Shown: positions 18,012-26,210 of the stretch, one piece after another
How positions within the stretch are numbered: position 1 is the stretch's first letter
Layout of the letters: the number at the start of each line of letters is the position of its first letter
Assembly: GCA_945860385.1 (NCBI GenBank)
Contig: CAMAQD010000016.1
Location: 1-64,000, forward strand
Length of the DNA stretch: 64,000 bases
Source: Flavobacterium psychrophilum
Lineage (GTDB): Bacteria; Bacteroidota; Bacteroidia; Flavobacteriales; Flavobacteriaceae
Reading direction: 5' to 3'
Position numbers and translations under genes: made by a program
Notes under the pieces: model-generated
The model's input: only the letters and a program-made list of their open reading frames with translations
Databases searched by the model: none
Told to the model about the DNA's origin: nothing

Positions 18012-18350
18012 TTAATTTACAAATCCTTGTTGTTGCCAAAGTTTAATCATTTCTATTGTTTGGGCTGTCAGAGCACCGCTTGGAGGCATTACTGAACCAC
18101 AAGTTTGGCCAATTCTACATATTAAATTCCCTGTTGCTGTTGAAGTTTTTACTTGAGCGTAAGTTGTTAAAGTTGGAAATGTCCCTCCTACAGAATGACA
18201 ACCTATACAACTAGCCTTCATAACCGGTTCAATATTAGCAGTGTATGTTGGGTTTGTTACTACTACTGAAATTTCATTATAGGTGTTCGATTCGCACGAA
18301 ACGATGAATACACCGGCCATAAGTATTAAAACTAATATTATTTTTTTCAT
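18012..18350 (-). CDS. Lipoprotein with one CxxCH haem-binding motif (cytochrome c-like)
   Basis: 112 residues. A lipoprotein signal ends FIVSCES, giving lipidated Cys. A single haem c motif, CIGCH in KASCIGCHSVGG, follows at about residues 48-55, and a late Met-Pro (GSVMPPSGALT) could supply the sixth iron ligand, as in small planctomycete-type cytochrome c domains. The protein would be a lipid-anchored mono-haem electron carrier. Third gene of the operon that starts at 19662; 15 to 18 bases separate it from its neighbours. The haem assignment rests on the motif. Confidence 0.8.
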   Translation of the reverse strand: MKKIILVLILMAGVFIVSCESNTYNEISVVVTNPTYTANIEPVMKASCIGCHSVGGTFPTLTTYAQVKTSTATGNLICRIGQTCGSVMPPSGALTAQTIEMIKLWQQQGFVN

Positions 18351-18368
18351 AATTTATCTCTTTATCTT

Positions 18369-19235
18369 TTAAAAAACTCTGTACATATTAAATCCAAAAT
18401 ATAGACTTCCTCCATTCCAGTTACCGGTTGCGTTTGTAAATACTGCCACATCATTCATCGGTTGGCTATTGGAGAAAACCATCTGAAAAACGTGTCCACC
18501 AGTTTCTATATCCAATCCCAAAGTCAATGGATTCTGGTACAAAGGGGCATTTGCTAACTGATTTACTTTGTAAGCATAATCTAAATTCACGCTCAATCTT
18601 TTAGATAATTTATATCTTCCACCCACAGCCACCAGATATTGATCTTCAAGTTCTAACGCTTCATCAAACAGATTTTTATGAACAAAAACGCCACCCACTT
18701 CTACAGAAAGTGCATCCGAAAATTTTCTGGACATTAATAATTGCGAACTATAAGCTAATCGATTCGTAAATTGCAAATTGGGGTAAAGATCAGTACTCAA
18801 AGCAGTATTTATATCCATTGTGTTATACCCAACAATAGTTACCGGAAAACCACTCACAACTTGATCAGCAAACTTGTATTTGGCTGTCAACTCATATATT
18901 TTATTATAAGTATGTCTTGTTGCACCAAGAGACAACCAATTTGTAACTCCATAAATACCACCAATTTTTGTTAAAGCATTGTCTAATCCAAAAAAATTAT
19001 CCAGTCCAAGAGTTAAATCACCAAAGCGGTGCGAAATTACCAAATACCACTCGCCTTTTGCAGTCAACTTCGTTGATTGTATGTTACAGATTTGCAATCC
19101 CTTGAAAGCTGTAGTTTCTATTTCTTTTGCATTCGATTTTTCGGCATTTAATTGGTCTAATAAATCATCTTGTGCAGAGGCATAGCCAATCGTGAAAAAC
19201 ATTAAAACAAAAGAAAAAAACTTTTTTATTCTCAT
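18369..19235 (-). CDS. DUF5777 beta-barrel protein
   Basis: 288 residues with a signal peptide ending YASAQDD. The body alternates hydrophobic and polar residues as in outer-membrane barrels, with the family blocks WYLVISHRFGDL, FGLDNALTKIGGIYG and a closing strand LYFGFNMYRVF. DUF5777 barrels are often encoded beside YceI and cytochrome c proteins in Bacteroidota, as here. A transport or scaffold role is unknown. It starts 37 bases after the OB-fold gene and lies 18 bases before the CxxCH lipoprotein gene. Confidence 0.85.
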   Translation of the reverse strand: MRIKKFFSFVLMFFTIGYASAQDDLLDQLNAEKSNAKEIETTAFKGLQICNIQSTKLTAKGEWYLVISHRFGDLTLGLDNFFGLDNALTKIGGIYGVTNWLSLGATRHTYNKIYELTAKYKFADQVVSGFPVTIVGYNTMDINTALSTDLYPNLQFTNRLAYSSQLLMSRKFSDALSVEVGGVFVHKNLFDEALELEDQYLVAVGGRYKLSKRLSVNLDYAYKVNQLANAPLYQNPLTLGLDIETGGHVFQMVFSNSQPMNDVAVFTNATGNWNGGSLYFGFNMYRVF

Positions 19236-19272
19236 AATATAATTGATTTTATTTATAAAAGTTAAACTGTAA

Positions 19273-19662
19273 TTACGCTTTAAAACATTGATCCATTTTT
19301 AATTCTCCCATTAAATCATCGTAACCCACAACTCTCCCTTTTAAAGTGACTTCTTGGTCTTTTTGAATTGAAGGATCAAAATTTTTCAGATTGCAAATAA
19401 TCGAATTGTCTATAATAACTTCATTGCCTGTTATTTTAGTGATGGTACCTTTTACAGCTATTGCTTTCTCAAGATATTTTTTATTTGACAAATCAATATT
19501 AGTAGCAAACTCATTTGCAATACTTTTTGAGGAAACGGTAAAAGCAGTTTCTTCATTTAATAAATTTCTTGCTCCACCATACATAACATAATTGAATCCG
19601 GTGAAAGCTGCTATTGCAACCAGTACGATTGTGAAAAGGATAATTCTAAATTTTTTGTTCAT
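19273..19662 (-). CDS. Membrane-anchored OB-fold protein (tRNA_anti-like)
   Basis: 129 residues from ATG 19662. A longer frame reaches 19761, but that would start inside the ECF promoter described at 19729-19758, so 19662 is preferred. One N-terminal membrane helix (IILFTIVLVAIAAFTGF) precedes an OB-fold domain recognised by AIAVKGTITKITGNEVIID and VTLKGRVVGYDD. This fold type (PF12869-like) is found in periplasmic proteins of unknown ligand. First gene of the four-gene operon ending at 17451. Confidence 0.75.
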   Translation of the reverse strand: MNKKFRIILFTIVLVAIAAFTGFNYVMYGGARNLLNEETAFTVSSKSIANEFATNIDLSNKKYLEKAIAVKGTITKITGNEVIIDNSIICNLKNFDPSIQKDQEVTLKGRVVGYDDLMGELKMDQCFKA

Positions 19663-19728
19663 GATTTTAAATTTTACTAGTTTACTTTTTAAGGAATAAA
19701 GACTTTTTCGTTTGTGTCTCATAATTGA

Positions 19729-19758
19729 TAAAACATTTCTAAAGAAAAATACCCTACC
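19729..19758 (-). promoter_or_regulatory. ECF-type promoter site a (OB-fold/DUF5777/CxxCH/YceI operon)
   Basis: Read on the minus strand: GGTAGGGTA (19758-19750), 13 bases, ATGTTTTA (19736-19729). The first half, the spacer length and the second half are the same as in the three other sites listed at 20027, 25397 and 25989. It points at the OB-fold gene start 67 bases away. Confidence 0.8.
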
Positions 19759-19762
19759 CAAA

Positions 19763-20026
19763 AATTAATTTTATTTTAAAAAATAATCTATTAAGAGTAA
19801 AATTTATCGATGAATTAAATTCTGTAATTAATAATATAAGAATAGTTATATATTAAAATTTATTAGGGTAAAGAACACTGTTAATTCTAAAACATTTATT
19901 TGAAACTACTATAAGAATTATAAAAGCATTTGAGTTAAAAATCTTTGTTCTCATATTAAATACACACCTATGAAAGAAATTTTATTTTTTGTCACAAATC
20001 AGCATTTTTTAAAATAATTATATTGA
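19763..20026. other. Spacer between the two divergent ECF-controlled operons
   Basis: Very AT-rich, no open frame with coding character. TTAGGGTA at 19864-19871 resembles the first half of the ECF promoter but lacks the second half at the right distance. Confidence 0.6.
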
Positions 20027-20056
20027 GGTAGGGTAATTTATTCTAAAGATGTTTTA
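20027..20056 (+). promoter_or_regulatory. ECF-type promoter site b (CxxCH lipoprotein operon)
   Basis: GGTAGGGTA (20027-20035), 13 bases, ATGTTTTA (20049-20056). Both halves are identical to site a, on the opposite strand. The first gene starts 83 bases downstream. Confidence 0.8.
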
Positions 20057-20138
20057 GCTATATCAAGCCTGAAACTCCCAAATGTAAAAAGGTAAATACT
20101 TGATGTAAAAAATAAAAACATAACCTAAAAAAAAAATT

Positions 20139-21260
20139 ATGAGACTTAAATTAATTCCAATTATTGCTTTATTATTTATTGTTGCATTCCAATCTTGTAC
20201 AGTAGAAAATCCTTATGCCCCAATTTCTAGTGTTCCGACTCCGACGCCAACACCAACACCAACACCAACACCAACACCTACGATATCTACAGTTACGGTA
20301 CCCGCAAATATTTCAGTAGTTAAAGGAATTGCTGTGGCAGCAACCAATTTTGTAAGTTCTCCTACAGGAGCTACTTTTGCTTGGACAAATTCAAATACTG
20401 CAATAGGTTTGGTTACTAGTGGTTCAGGAAATATTCCCGCATTTACTGCTATGAATTCAGGAACAACAGCAATTGTTGCTACTATTACAGTTACTCCAAC
20501 TTTAAATGGTACTGCTGGAACACCTTCTTCCTATACAATTACTATAACACCTTCAACTCCTAGTCCAGCAACACCAACAGTTACTGTTCCTGCAAACAGT
20601 ACAGTTACTAACAACGGTACGGTTGCCGCCGCAAGTTTTATCAGCACACCTAGTGGAGGAACTTTCGCTTGGACAAATTCAAATACTGCTATAGGTTTAG
20701 CTGCTAGTGGTACAGGAAATGTAGCTTCATTTATAGCCAAAAATAGTGGCACTACCGCAATTACTGCTACTATTACAGTTACCCCAACTGTGAACGGTGT
20801 TAATGGAACTCCATCTTCTTACACCATTACAGTAAACCCAACTCCACCACCAACACCAACTGCAATAACGCTTACAGGAAGTGCTTCAGGGCTTTCAAAA
20901 AGTCATAATGCTGGGCAAAATTGTATGAGTTGTCATACCCCGGGAGGACAAGCATCTAAATTTCAGTGGAAAATTGGAGGTACTGTTTATACTAGTTCAG
21001 CAGGAACAAGCATAGCATCAAATCTGATAGTTAAATTTTATACAGGTCCAAACGGAACAGGCTCACTAAAATATATTCTTAATGGGGATCAAAAAGGAAA
21101 CATTTACACCTCCAACACTGTAGATTTTACCGGAGGTTTATATCCAGCTGTTGTAGGACCAACCACTACAAAATATATGGGAAGTTCTGTAACATCTCCT
21201 ACATCTTGTAATAGTTGCCATAGTGGTGGAAATGGGACAGCTAGAGTTTGGGCTAACTAA
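20139..21260 (+). CDS. Lipoprotein with Pro-Thr linker, two Ig-like repeats and a two-CxxCH C-terminal domain
   Basis: 373 residues. The lipoprotein signal ends AFQSC. A (Pro-Thr)n linker at about 33-47 is encoded by CCAACA repeats. Two Ig/PKD-like repeats of about 90 residues follow, each with the block TFAWTNSNTAIGL. The last 130 residues hold two haem c motifs, CMSCH in the QNCMSCHTPGG block and CNSCH near the end, separated by a beta-rich TGPNGTGSLKY segment. The same C-terminal domain forms nearly the whole of the next gene product. A lipid-anchored, stalk-like surface cytochrome is the simplest reading; haem attachment is inferred from motifs. Confidence 0.8.
   Translation: MRLKLIPIIALLFIVAFQSCTVENPYAPISSVPTPTPTPTPTPTPTPTISTVTVPANISVVKGIAVAATNFVSSPTGATFAWTNSNTAIGLVTSGSGNIPAFTAMNSGTTAIVATITVTPTLNGTAGTPSSYTITITPSTPSPATPTVTVPANSTVTNNGTVAAASFISTPSGGTFAWTNSNTAIGLAASGTGNVASFIAKNSGTTAITATITVTPTVNGVNGTPSSYTITVNPTPPPTPTAITLTGSASGLSKSHNAGQNCMSCHTPGGQASKFQWKIGGTVYTSSAGTSIASNLIVKFYTGPNGTGSLKYILNGDQKGNIYTSNTVDFTGGLYPAVVGPTTTKYMGSSVTSPTSCNSCHSGGNGTARVWAN
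20235..20276 (+). repeat. In-frame hexanucleotide repeat coding for the Pro-Thr linker
   Basis: Five exact CCAACA units (20247-20276) preceded by two degenerate CCGACT/CCGACG units. Unit length of six keeps the frame, so slippage would change linker length and not switch the gene off. Confidence 0.9.
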
Positions 21261-21367
21261 TTTAAAAAGAAAGAATTTTGGTTGGGTTTTAGTATTTGTT
21301 GGATTTCACAAATAAATGACTTCAATTCTTTTCAACTCAATAATTATTAATAGTAATAAGCAAACAA

Positions 21368-21835
21368 ATGAAAATCAAATTAATTGCGCTTTTTGCATTT
21401 ATGGCAGTACTTTTCACATTAGAATCGTGTTCATCAGAGAGCGAAGAATATGATTCAATAACGAATAGTGAAACTGGAAGTAATGAAAGTCATAACGTAG
21501 GGCAGAATTGCATGAATTGTCACAAACCTGGAGGTGGTGAAGCTCCTGTCTGGACAGTGGCAGGAACGGTTTATAATGAAGCGCTCACAGCTACCAATTC
21601 AAATGCATTGGTAAAACTTTACACAGGACCAGACGGAACAGGAACTTTAAAATATGCCATTCAAGTAGACTCAAAAGGGAATTTTTACACCTCAGGAGCA
21701 ATAGATTTTACTGGCGGGCTTTATCCTTCAGTAGTTGGTGCCACTTCAACAAAATACATGTCTTCGCCTATAACAAATGGAGCTTGCAATAGTTGTCACA
21801 CAGGAATTCAGACTGCTAGAGTTTGGACCAATTAA
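21368..21835 (+). CDS. Surface lipoprotein with two CxxCH motifs
   Basis: 155 residues. Lipoprotein signal ends TLESC, followed at once by SSESEEYDS; an acidic stretch right after the lipidated Cys is the known Bacteroidota surface-export signal, so exposure on the cell surface is likely. CMNCH (QNCMNCHKPGGG) and CNSCH (near residue 143) are haem c motifs, with LYTGPDGTGTLKYA and DFTGGLYPSVVG between them, all matched in the preceding protein. It therefore looks like the bare domain without the Ig stalk. It lies 107 bases downstream of its paralogue and is followed by a strong terminator. Confidence 0.8.
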   Translation: MKIKLIALFAFMAVLFTLESCSSESEEYDSITNSETGSNESHNVGQNCMNCHKPGGGEAPVWTVAGTVYNEALTATNSNALVKLYTGPDGTGTLKYAIQVDSKGNFYTSGAIDFTGGLYPSVVGATSTKYMSSPITNGACNSCHTGIQTARVWTN

Positions 21836-21873
21836 ACAGAATTTTAGAACTCAAAACTAACATATTTTAAAAC

Positions 21874-21902
21874 AAAAAACCGTCTAATTAGGCGGTTTTT
21901 TA
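21874..21902. terminator. Bidirectional terminator between CxxCH operon and TonB receptor gene
   Basis: AAAAACCGTC and GGCGGTTTTT form a stem closed further by TAATTA, with A- and T-runs on either side. It lies between convergent genes. Confidence 0.85.
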
Positions 21903-21936
21903 CTTTATAAAATTTTGTTTAACCATTTTTTGGATG

Positions 21937-24477
21937 CTAAAATAGGATTCTAAAACTTACATTTGGAGTTCTTTCGAGTGAAAATGTTTTTACATCTTCA
22001 ATAGAATTTGTAATTGGATTAATTCGATAATATTCGCTGATTTCGTTTGGTCTATTCAATACATTTAATACAGATAACCCTAATCTATATTGGGTTTTAT
22101 TGGCACTTTCCCATTTGTATGTTGTCGAAAAATTGACTTGAAAAAAGTCATCCAGGCGTTTATTATTTGGAGAATTATAATCAATTGTGGGGTTCGAAGG
22201 ATTACTTTTATTGATTTCGAAACTCGAAGGAGTTGTTTCTGGTCTTCCGGAATACCATTTCGAACCCAGAGCTATTTTTAAGTTCTTAATTTCGTAGGTT
22301 CCAGCCCAAGAGACTACGTTATTTAACTCAAAATTATTCGAAAATTCAGTTTGTGTTACAGTGGGAAAATGATAATTATTATCGTTGTAAGCATAACTTA
22401 GCCACGTAGTAAAATGATTTATTTTCTTTTGTACCAATACTTCAGTTCCCAGAACTACATAATCCCCAATTATATTTGCAAATTCTAATTGATTTTGAAA
22501 TCCCTGCGTAGAACTATTGATTCCATCAACTTTTTTATAGTAGGTATCCACTGTAAACAACCAATTATTTTTGTTATATGAAAAACTTATTGACGCTTGT
22601 TTACTTCTTTGAATTGGAATTGTAGTGTTGTTTGACAAAATCCAACGTCTTTTTTCTATCCCAAAATAATCTTGCTGACGATCAATAATCTGATAACAAT
22701 TTTGACTTTTGAATTCACCCAAAACTTCTAAACTTAAACTTGGTGAAATAGTGTAATTAAACTGCAGTCGAGGTTCATAAAGGTATTTTTTGAATTTTTC
22801 AATATAATTAACTCGCATTCCTGCATTAAAAAACACTTTGGAAACGGTATCATTGTATTTGCCTTCAACGATGAGTGCGTGAGTTCGTAACACTTCTTTA
22901 ATTTGTCTGTAAAAAATGGGATTACTTACTTCGTCCAGATTTGTTGTTCCAATTTCGTCGTATTGATAGCCATTATTTAGGGTAAATTTTGGACTGATGA
23001 TATGGTTATTCTCTAATTTAACACCATCTTCAAATACACTATTTTCTTGTTTAATAAGTTGATTGTCCTCGATTCTATTTTTTTCGGCATCAAGTTCATA
23101 AGAGGAACTAAACACATTGATTTTACTAGTGTTTTTGGAATTCCAATTTCGTTTCCACGCTAAATTACCTCCGTGATTTTTTTGATATAAAGCATTCTTT
23201 TCCGACTGAAATACGGTATTTATTGTAGCATTTTGATTAATCTGGATTTGGTCATTGATAGTTATTAAATCCAATAAAAGCTGATCTTTTCGTCCTATTT
23301 TTTGTGAATATTTTACTGTTATATCATAGAACTTAAATTCTTCTTCACTGTTGTAATCCACGCTTTGATATGCAGAAAAATTCTTTATTGTGGTGTTTTG
23401 AAATGCCTTATTATAGTATTTTTTGTAGGTCGGAGTTTCAATTAAATCAGTGATTGATTTTCGAGCAGCAATTTCTATAAATCCTTTTTTATTGATGTTA
23501 AACTTGGAATAAATATCAACATTTATCATATTAATTCCAGCGCTAAATTGAGCTTTTTCATATTTATTTGGATCCGAAGAAATATCAACAACACTCGAAA
23601 CACTTTCGCCATAAAAAGCAGAACTCCCGTTTTTTGAAATAGAAATGGTTTGAGCTAGATTTGGGTTGAATGCCGATATTAAACCAAAAAAATGTCCCGT
23701 TTGGTACATTTTTATTCCATTCCACAAAAACAAGTTTTGATCGTGTGTTCCGCCTCTCACATTGATACTCGAAAGGCTTTCGTCTGCACTATAAATCCCT
23801 GGTATTTGCAGCATAGTTTGTAAAACATCGGGTTCTATTAAGCCAGGTAAAATCCCCAGTTTCTTTGGTTTTATGACAAATGTTCCTTCTATTGTCTTCG
23901 AAATTCCAGAGGCCAAAAATTGATTTGTTATTACATTTTCAAGTTTTAAAACTTCTAATTCTAGAAATATTTTAAGACAGTCTTTGTTTTGTAAATCTGG
24001 AATAGAAAATTTTTGAGTAATAAAACCAATATGACTTATTGCAACTTCAGTAGCTTTTTCTTTCGGAATTTCAAAATAACCTTTTATGTCGGTTACAGTA
24101 CTTTTGCCATTTATTAAATAAATATTTGCGCCTGCCTGAGGCAAATTATCATTTTTCGAAAACACATATCCACAAACCATTTCGACCTCAATTTTTTTCG
24201 AAATATTGACGTATTTGTTTTTTAAATTTTCAAAAATTAGATTGGTTTTTTTTTGAATATAATCCAGCTTTTCTGCCAGAGAAATTTTAGGATTGGGGGG
24301 AATTATTTTAATCTCCACAATATCATTTTCAATATAATTGAAGGTAATATGATGCTTTTTTTCTATGGATTGCAAAACAGTTTTTAAAGCAATTGCTTTG
24401 TTCTTATCCTGAGCAGTAAGTGTCAGGGTAAAAACAAAGCAAAACAATAAAAAGAAAATATGTTTTTTAGAAAACAT
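21937..24477 (-). CDS. TonB-dependent receptor/transducer with STN-like and carboxypeptidase-like N-terminal domains (FecA-like)
   Basis: 846 residues with signal peptide (ends TLTAQDK). Residues about 22-90 look like a secretin/TonB short N-terminal (STN) signalling domain, which contacts the FecR protein in cell-surface signalling. A carboxypeptidase-like regulatory domain follows (VCGYVFSKNDNLPQAGANI), then the plug (INVRGGTHDQNLFLWNGIKM) and a barrel ending NVSFRILF. It begins one base after the anti-sigma gene. The order sigma, FecR, transducer is the standard one, so it probably senses a ligand outside and passes the signal inward. The ligand is unknown. Confidence 0.9.
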   Translation of the reverse strand: MFSKKHIFFLLFCFVFTLTLTAQDKNKAIALKTVLQSIEKKHHITFNYIENDIVEIKIIPPNPKISLAEKLDYIQKKTNLIFENLKNKYVNISKKIEVEMVCGYVFSKNDNLPQAGANIYLINGKSTVTDIKGYFEIPKEKATEVAISHIGFITQKFSIPDLQNKDCLKIFLELEVLKLENVITNQFLASGISKTIEGTFVIKPKKLGILPGLIEPDVLQTMLQIPGIYSADESLSSINVRGGTHDQNLFLWNGIKMYQTGHFFGLISAFNPNLAQTISISKNGSSAFYGESVSSVVDISSDPNKYEKAQFSAGINMINVDIYSKFNINKKGFIEIAARKSITDLIETPTYKKYYNKAFQNTTIKNFSAYQSVDYNSEEEFKFYDITVKYSQKIGRKDQLLLDLITINDQIQINQNATINTVFQSEKNALYQKNHGGNLAWKRNWNSKNTSKINVFSSSYELDAEKNRIEDNQLIKQENSVFEDGVKLENNHIISPKFTLNNGYQYDEIGTTNLDEVSNPIFYRQIKEVLRTHALIVEGKYNDTVSKVFFNAGMRVNYIEKFKKYLYEPRLQFNYTISPSLSLEVLGEFKSQNCYQIIDRQQDYFGIEKRRWILSNNTTIPIQRSKQASISFSYNKNNWLFTVDTYYKKVDGINSSTQGFQNQLEFANIIGDYVVLGTEVLVQKKINHFTTWLSYAYNDNNYHFPTVTQTEFSNNFELNNVVSWAGTYEIKNLKIALGSKWYSGRPETTPSSFEINKSNPSNPTIDYNSPNNKRLDDFFQVNFSTTYKWESANKTQYRLGLSVLNVLNRPNEISEYYRINPITNSIEDVKTFSLERTPNVSFRILF

Positions 24478-25377
24478 TTATTTTTTTTCAAAAATTATGG
24501 TGTTGGAATCAATTTTTTTGGTTTCTAAATTATAGGTGGTTGCAATAATTTGCAGTGCAATATCGAGATTATCAGTCGGAATTTTTCCGGTAAATAATTC
24601 GTTGGAAAGTCCTGATGTAATGCTAATTTTAACGTTATATTGCCGTTGAATCTCGTCGATAATATTAGGTAAATTTTCTTTCGAAAACGCAATTTTATTT
24701 TCAAGCCATTCCGGTTTTAAAGAAGTTGCGGTCGTATTTATTTGTTTTCCGTTTTCAAAACTTACGCTTTGTCCGTGAGTTAAAATAATTTCTTTGTCTT
24801 TGTAATTTACTTTTACTCTTCCTTCAAAACAAGTTATATCAAAACGATTTTTTCTGGCTTTTACATCAAATTGTGTTCCTAAAACTGCCACTTTTCCCAG
24901 ATTGGTTTTTACTTCAAATTTTTGACCTTTGGCAACTTTAAAATAAGCTTGTCCTTTCAATTCAAGGTTTCTGTTATTCTTCCAATTCCATTTTTTATAT
25001 TCAATTTCGGAACCCGAATTTAAAACGACTTCAGAATTATCAGGAAGCAAAAAAGTGGTTCTTTTTCCGTTAGAAGCAAATTGATTTTCTGTTGAAAAAT
25101 TTTGCATTGCAAAAGTAATTCCTAACGCAAGAACCAGAACGGCAGCCGCTCTAAACATCCAGTTTTTGTATAAAGGAATAACTTTAGGAGTTGCTTTTTT
25201 ATGGCTAAGAATAGTGTCTAACATTTTTGCTTCATCAAAATCAGCCACTTTTAATTGAGCAGAGTAATTTTTTATTTTTTCGTACTTGAAAAAATCGGGT
25301 TCGGCTTTGAACTCCGCCAATTCAGCTTCGGTCAATTCGTTATTTAGCCATTTTGTTAAATTGTAATTTTTTTCCAT
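24478..25377 (-). CDS. FecR-like anti-sigma factor
   Basis: 299 residues from ATG 25377 (MEKNYNLTKWLNNEL). A frame start at 25404 exists but lies inside the promoter element at 25397-25426, so it is rejected. The cytosolic N-terminal part binds sigma; one membrane helix is at about 75-92 (WMFRAAAVLVLALGITF); the periplasmic FecR domain shows TTFLLPDNSEVVLNSGSEI and RNLELKGQAYFKVAKG; a C-terminal DUF4974-like part ends with LDIALQIIATTYNLE. It holds the sigma factor until the TonB transducer signals. 17 bases after the sigma stop, with its own ECF-type promoter in between. Confidence 0.9.
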   Translation of the reverse strand: MEKNYNLTKWLNNELTEAELAEFKAEPDFFKYEKIKNYSAQLKVADFDEAKMLDTILSHKKATPKVIPLYKNWMFRAAAVLVLALGITFAMQNFSTENQFASNGKRTTFLLPDNSEVVLNSGSEIEYKKWNWKNNRNLELKGQAYFKVAKGQKFEVKTNLGKVAVLGTQFDVKARKNRFDITCFEGRVKVNYKDKEIILTHGQSVSFENGKQINTTATSLKPEWLENKIAFSKENLPNIIDEIQRQYNVKISITSGLSNELFTGKIPTDNLDIALQIIATTYNLETKKIDSNTIIFEKK

Positions 25378-25396
25378 TATCTTCGATTTATAGATA

Positions 25397-25426
25397 TAAA
25401 ACAAGTAATTCTTTGTTTACCCTACT
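25397..25426 (-). promoter_or_regulatory. ECF-type promoter site d (anti-sigma and TonB transducer genes)
   Basis: Minus strand: AGTAGGGTA (25426-25418), 13 bases, TTGTTTTA (25404-25397). The TAG stop codon of the sigma gene (25424-25422) is part of the GTAGGGTA half. It would drive fecR and the receptor separately from sigma, giving positive feedback on the sensor. Confidence 0.75.
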
Positions 25427-25940
25427 TAAAGTCAATTTTTTTTCGGAGTTCGACCAAGGCAAGATGTATTCGTTTTTCGACAGCTTTTACGCTAATGTTT
25501 AATTCATCAGCAATATCACTGTATTTTTTACCATCAATTCGGTGCATTAAGAAAGCAATTCGTTGGGTTTCATTTAAGTCTTCAATAGCTTTTAAAAGCT
25601 TGTCTTTGAACTGTTTTTCTTCTAAAATATATTCCGGATTTTCATTTGTTTTATCTAAGCCTGTGAAATTTTTTTCATATTGAAGCACCACTTTTTGATG
25701 CTTAATTTCGTTTAAAGAACTATTATTGGAAATAGTATATAGGTAGGATTTGGCTTTTTCGATAGGAACTGAACCGCAATTTTGCCAGAGTTTTATGAAG
25801 GCTTCTTGAACTAAATCTTCTGCTTGATCCTTATTTCCGTATTTATAAAAGAGGAAATTCCGAAGCGATTTAGCATGTTTTTTAAAAAAATCTGAAAAAA
25901 CAATTTCATTGCAAGTTTCTGATAATGAATTATTTGTCAT
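25422..25940 (-). CDS. FecI-like ECF sigma factor
   Basis: 172 residues. Region 2 is seen as NFLFYKYGNKDQAEDLVQE and AFIKLWQN; region 4 as AFLMHRIDGKKYSDIADEL followed by NISVKAVEKRIHLALVELR, the promoter-reading helix-turn-helix. The context of FecR and TonB transducer genes marks it as a cell-surface signalling sigma factor. The four two-part sites at 19729, 20027, 25397 and 25989 are the natural candidates for its targets, since they all surround it. No such site precedes its own gene; upstream a TATACCTTTA looks like a housekeeping -7 element. Confidence 0.93.
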   Translation of the reverse strand: MTNNSLSETCNEIVFSDFFKKHAKSLRNFLFYKYGNKDQAEDLVQEAFIKLWQNCGSVPIEKAKSYLYTISNNSSLNEIKHQKVVLQYEKNFTGLDKTNENPEYILEEKQFKDKLLKAIEDLNETQRIAFLMHRIDGKKYSDIADELNISVKAVEKRIHLALVELRKKIDFK

Positions 25941-25988
25941 TAATTTGTTTTTTTTCTGGGATGTAAAGGTATATTTTTTTTTATTTTA

Positions 25989-26018
25989 GGTAGGGTATTA
26001 TGACTTTAATTTGTTTTA
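25989..26018 (+). promoter_or_regulatory. ECF-type promoter site c (lipoprotein operon)
   Basis: GGTAGGGTA (25989-25997), 13 bases, TTGTTTTA (26011-26018). It faces the lipoprotein genes starting at 26211 and lies in the divergent region upstream of the sigma gene. The remaining spacer to 26210 shows no gene. Confidence 0.75.
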
Positions 26019-26210
26019 ATTGTAACGTGTAATTTTTTTACAACGGTTATTAAATTGATATTATTGTTTTTAGTATTGTAATTTTTGTTGTTGAGATACG
26101 TCTTCAATTATATCGATTTAATTAATAACGATTGATTTTTTCTAAAAGCCGCTGAAAGACCCGAGGGTTTTATTTTAGTACATTTGTAGAAATATGATTT
26201 AGACATTATT

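Noticed and set aside
19864-19871. Fifth ECF promoter half-site TTAGGGTA
   Set aside because: The second half (WTGTTTTA) is not present 13 bases downstream, so only the first half matches.
22976-22990. AGGGTA inside the TonB receptor gene as a further ECF site
   Set aside because: It lies in coding sequence, lacks the second half at the right distance and points at no gene.
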